DNA from: Alphaproteobacteria bacterium
Lineage (GTDB): Bacteria > Pseudomonadota > Alphaproteobacteria > UBA6615
Reading direction: 5' to 3'
Assembly (NCBI GenBank): GCA_022449545.1
Contig: JAKUPN010000002.1
Coordinates: 1 to 64,000, forward strand
Length of the DNA: 64,000 bases
Position numbers and translations under genes: made by a program. The number at the start of each line of letters is the position of its first letter. The first letter of the stretch is position 1. Below, in pieces: positions 62,804-64,000 of the stretch. The notes below the pieces were generated by a model, which worked only from the letters and a program-made list of their open reading frames with translations, made no database searches and had not been told where the DNA came from.

Positions 62804-63730
62804 ATGATAGAAACTGTTGCCGTTATTGGAGCTGGGACAATAGGTTCTTCTTGGGTGAGTTATTTTTTATCACGAGGCTGTAAAGTAAAGGTTTGGGATC
62901 CTGCAGATTCTTTTGAAAAGAGAACAAAGAGCTTTATAACTAGTGTTTGGCCTATTCTTGAGACGATAGGTTTATCCAAAAATGCTGATATTAATCAGGT
63001 ATTATTCTGTAGCTATATGGAAGATGCACTTTGTGGTGCGTCATTTGTTCAAGAAAATGCTCCTGAAGACGCAAAGATAAAAAGCTCTCTGATAGCTGAT
63101 ATGGACTATTTGTTGCCCAGAGAAATAGTGATTTCCTCAAGTTCAACGGCTCTAACAGTAACAGAATTTCAAGGAGAAACGAATTTTCCTGAACGAGTTG
63201 TTCTAGGGCATCCATTTAATCCACCTCACTTAATGCCTCTAGTTGAAGTTGGAGGAGGTAAAAAGACTGCTAACTGGGCAGTAGATAGAGCTATGGAATT
63301 CTATGAATCAGTGGGTAAAACCCCTATAAGGCTAAAGGCTGAAATACCAGGCCACTTAGCTAATCGACTTCAAGCTGCTGTTTATCGAGAAGCCGTTCAT
63401 TTGGTCGCCGAGGGTTATGCAACTGTTTCTGATATAGATAAAGCGATGGCAAATGGGCCTGGTTTGCGTTGGTCGTTTATGGGTCCTCATATGACTTACC
63501 ACTTGGGAGGAGGGGCAGGAGGTATTTCCCAATATTTTGATAGCTTAGGCGCTAGTCAGGAAAGCCGATGGTCGTCTTTGGGAAAACCAAAGCTGACCGA
63601 TGAGGTAAAAGAAAAGATAATTAAGGGTGTGAGGTCAGAAGCGGCAGGAAGAACAATTGATGAGCTCTCAAAAGCTCGGGATGAAGTACTGGTGAATATC
63701 TTAAAAGCGATAAATAAAGGTTCAATCTGA
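62804..63730 (+). CDS. 3-hydroxyacyl-CoA dehydrogenase family protein (L-carnitine dehydrogenase-like)
   Basis: NAD-dependent dehydrogenase of 308 residues. The Rossmann motif is VIGAGTIGSSWVSYFLSRG, the catalytic segments are SSSTALTVTEFQ and GHPFNPPHLMPLVEVGGG, and the C-domain has FMGPHMTYHLGGG. Length and these segments fit the single-domain-pair group that includes L-carnitine dehydrogenase and lambda-crystallin more than the long FadB type. It starts directly after the second cupin's stop. Likely oxidises a beta-hydroxy acid or its CoA ester. Confidence 0.9.
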   Translation: MIETVAVIGAGTIGSSWVSYFLSRGCKVKVWDPADSFEKRTKSFITSVWPILETIGLSKNADINQVLFCSYMEDALCGASFVQENAPEDAKIKSSLIADMDYLLPREIVISSSSTALTVTEFQGETNFPERVVLGHPFNPPHLMPLVEVGGGKKTANWAVDRAMEFYESVGKTPIRLKAEIPGHLANRLQAAVYREAVHLVAEGYATVSDIDKAMANGPGLRWSFMGPHMTYHLGGGAGGISQYFDSLGASQESRWSSLGKPKLTDEVKEKIIKGVRSEAAGRTIDELSKARDEVLVNILKAINKGSI

Positions 63731-63778
63731 ATTCTTTCACTTGGACTATCGTGAAAATATAGAAAACAGGAGATGAAA

Positions 63779-64000
63779 GTGAGCAGTGAGGATACTAAAA
63801 AGACTCTATTATTTTCGCCCGTAAAAGTGGGTAAACTAACTCTAAAAAATAGGGTCATTATATCTCCTATGTGTCAATATTCGGCAGATAGAGGGCTACC
63901 AAATAACTGGCATACTGTTCACCTTGGTCAATATGCTATTGGTGGTGCGAGCCTTGTGTTTTGTGAGGCTGCAGCTGTCGAGGAACGTGGAAGAATCACG
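63779..64000 (+). CDS. NADH:flavin oxidoreductase / old yellow enzyme family (C-terminus cut by window edge)
   Basis: First 74 residues of an OYE-type flavoenzyme, read by hand. LLFSPVKVGKLTLKNRVI is the strand-1 signature, followed by SPMCQYSADRG with the FMN-binding Cys-type loop, NNWHTVHLGQYAIGGASLVF, and EAAAVEERGRIT. I prefer the GTG at 63779, six bases after AGGAG; the ATG at 63773 abuts that ribosome site. It reduces enones or nitro compounds using NAD(P)H. It is 48 bases after the dehydrogenase and probably in the same operon. Confidence 0.9.
   Translation, partial: MSSEDTKKTLLFSPVKVGKLTLKNRVIISPMCQYSADRGLPNNWHTVHLGQYAIGGASLVFCEAAAVEERGRIT

Overview
This window reads as AT-rich chromosomal DNA from an alphaproteobacterium, most likely an uncultured marine one. 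The class assignment rests on GcrA (an alphaproteobacterial cell-cycle regulator), a DUF1674/SdhAF4 protein, the gene order hemC-hemD-Mic60-like-hemY-like, and the block rsmB-rpe-heparinase II/III-purH, which I recall as common in this class. I saw no transposase, integrase, phage gene or CRISPR array.

Region 1 (1-6.6 kb) is transport. On the minus strand lies a tripartite tricarboxylate transporter, tctC-tctB-tctA, with tctA cut by the window edge. On the plus strand are a lone Tat-exported ABC-type solute-binding protein closed by a strong terminator, an EamA permease and a UMF1-type MFS carrier. Region 2 (6.7-25.8 kb) is housekeeping: purH, a WbpM-like dehydratase, a WbpL-like initiating glycosyl-phosphate transferase, heparinase II/III, rpe, rsmB, gcrA, sdhAF4, acs, a Rieske protein, an EVE-domain protein, gpsA, tsaD, then hemC-hemD-Mic60-like-hemY-like on the plus strand.

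Region 3 (25.8-64 kb) is accessory catabolism. It starts around a tRNA-Thr(CGT) gene. It holds two HyuA/HyuB-type ATP-dependent hydrolase or carboxylase pairs, a three-subunit molybdenum hydroxylase, a 2-oxoglutarate oxygenase, two tandem SDR pairs, four alpha/beta hydrolases, one of which has an Asp nucleophile, two glutathione transferases, four cupins, NIPSNAP and EthD small proteins, a TcuA/TcuB-like flavoprotein and membrane partner, an FAD monooxygenase, an enoyl-CoA hydratase, a 3-hydroxyacyl-CoA dehydrogenase and the start of an old-yellow-enzyme gene. The mix suggests breakdown of cyclic or heterocyclic compounds: hydroxylation, ring opening, hydrolysis, then beta-oxidation-like steps. 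The substrate cannot be read from the sequence.

The observations most worth a second look are these. One tandem SDR pair has Glu in place of the catalytic Lys (YxxxE). One HyuB carries a C-terminal four-cysteine domain like the small subunit of acetone/acetophenone carboxylases. A TcuA-like flavoprotein has no ATG, GTG or TTG at its N-terminus. A TRAP-type solute-binding protein has no signal peptide and no permease. The Mic60-like protein carries an N-terminal helix-turn-helix-like segment. A 43-residue membrane protein lies in an otherwise empty gap.
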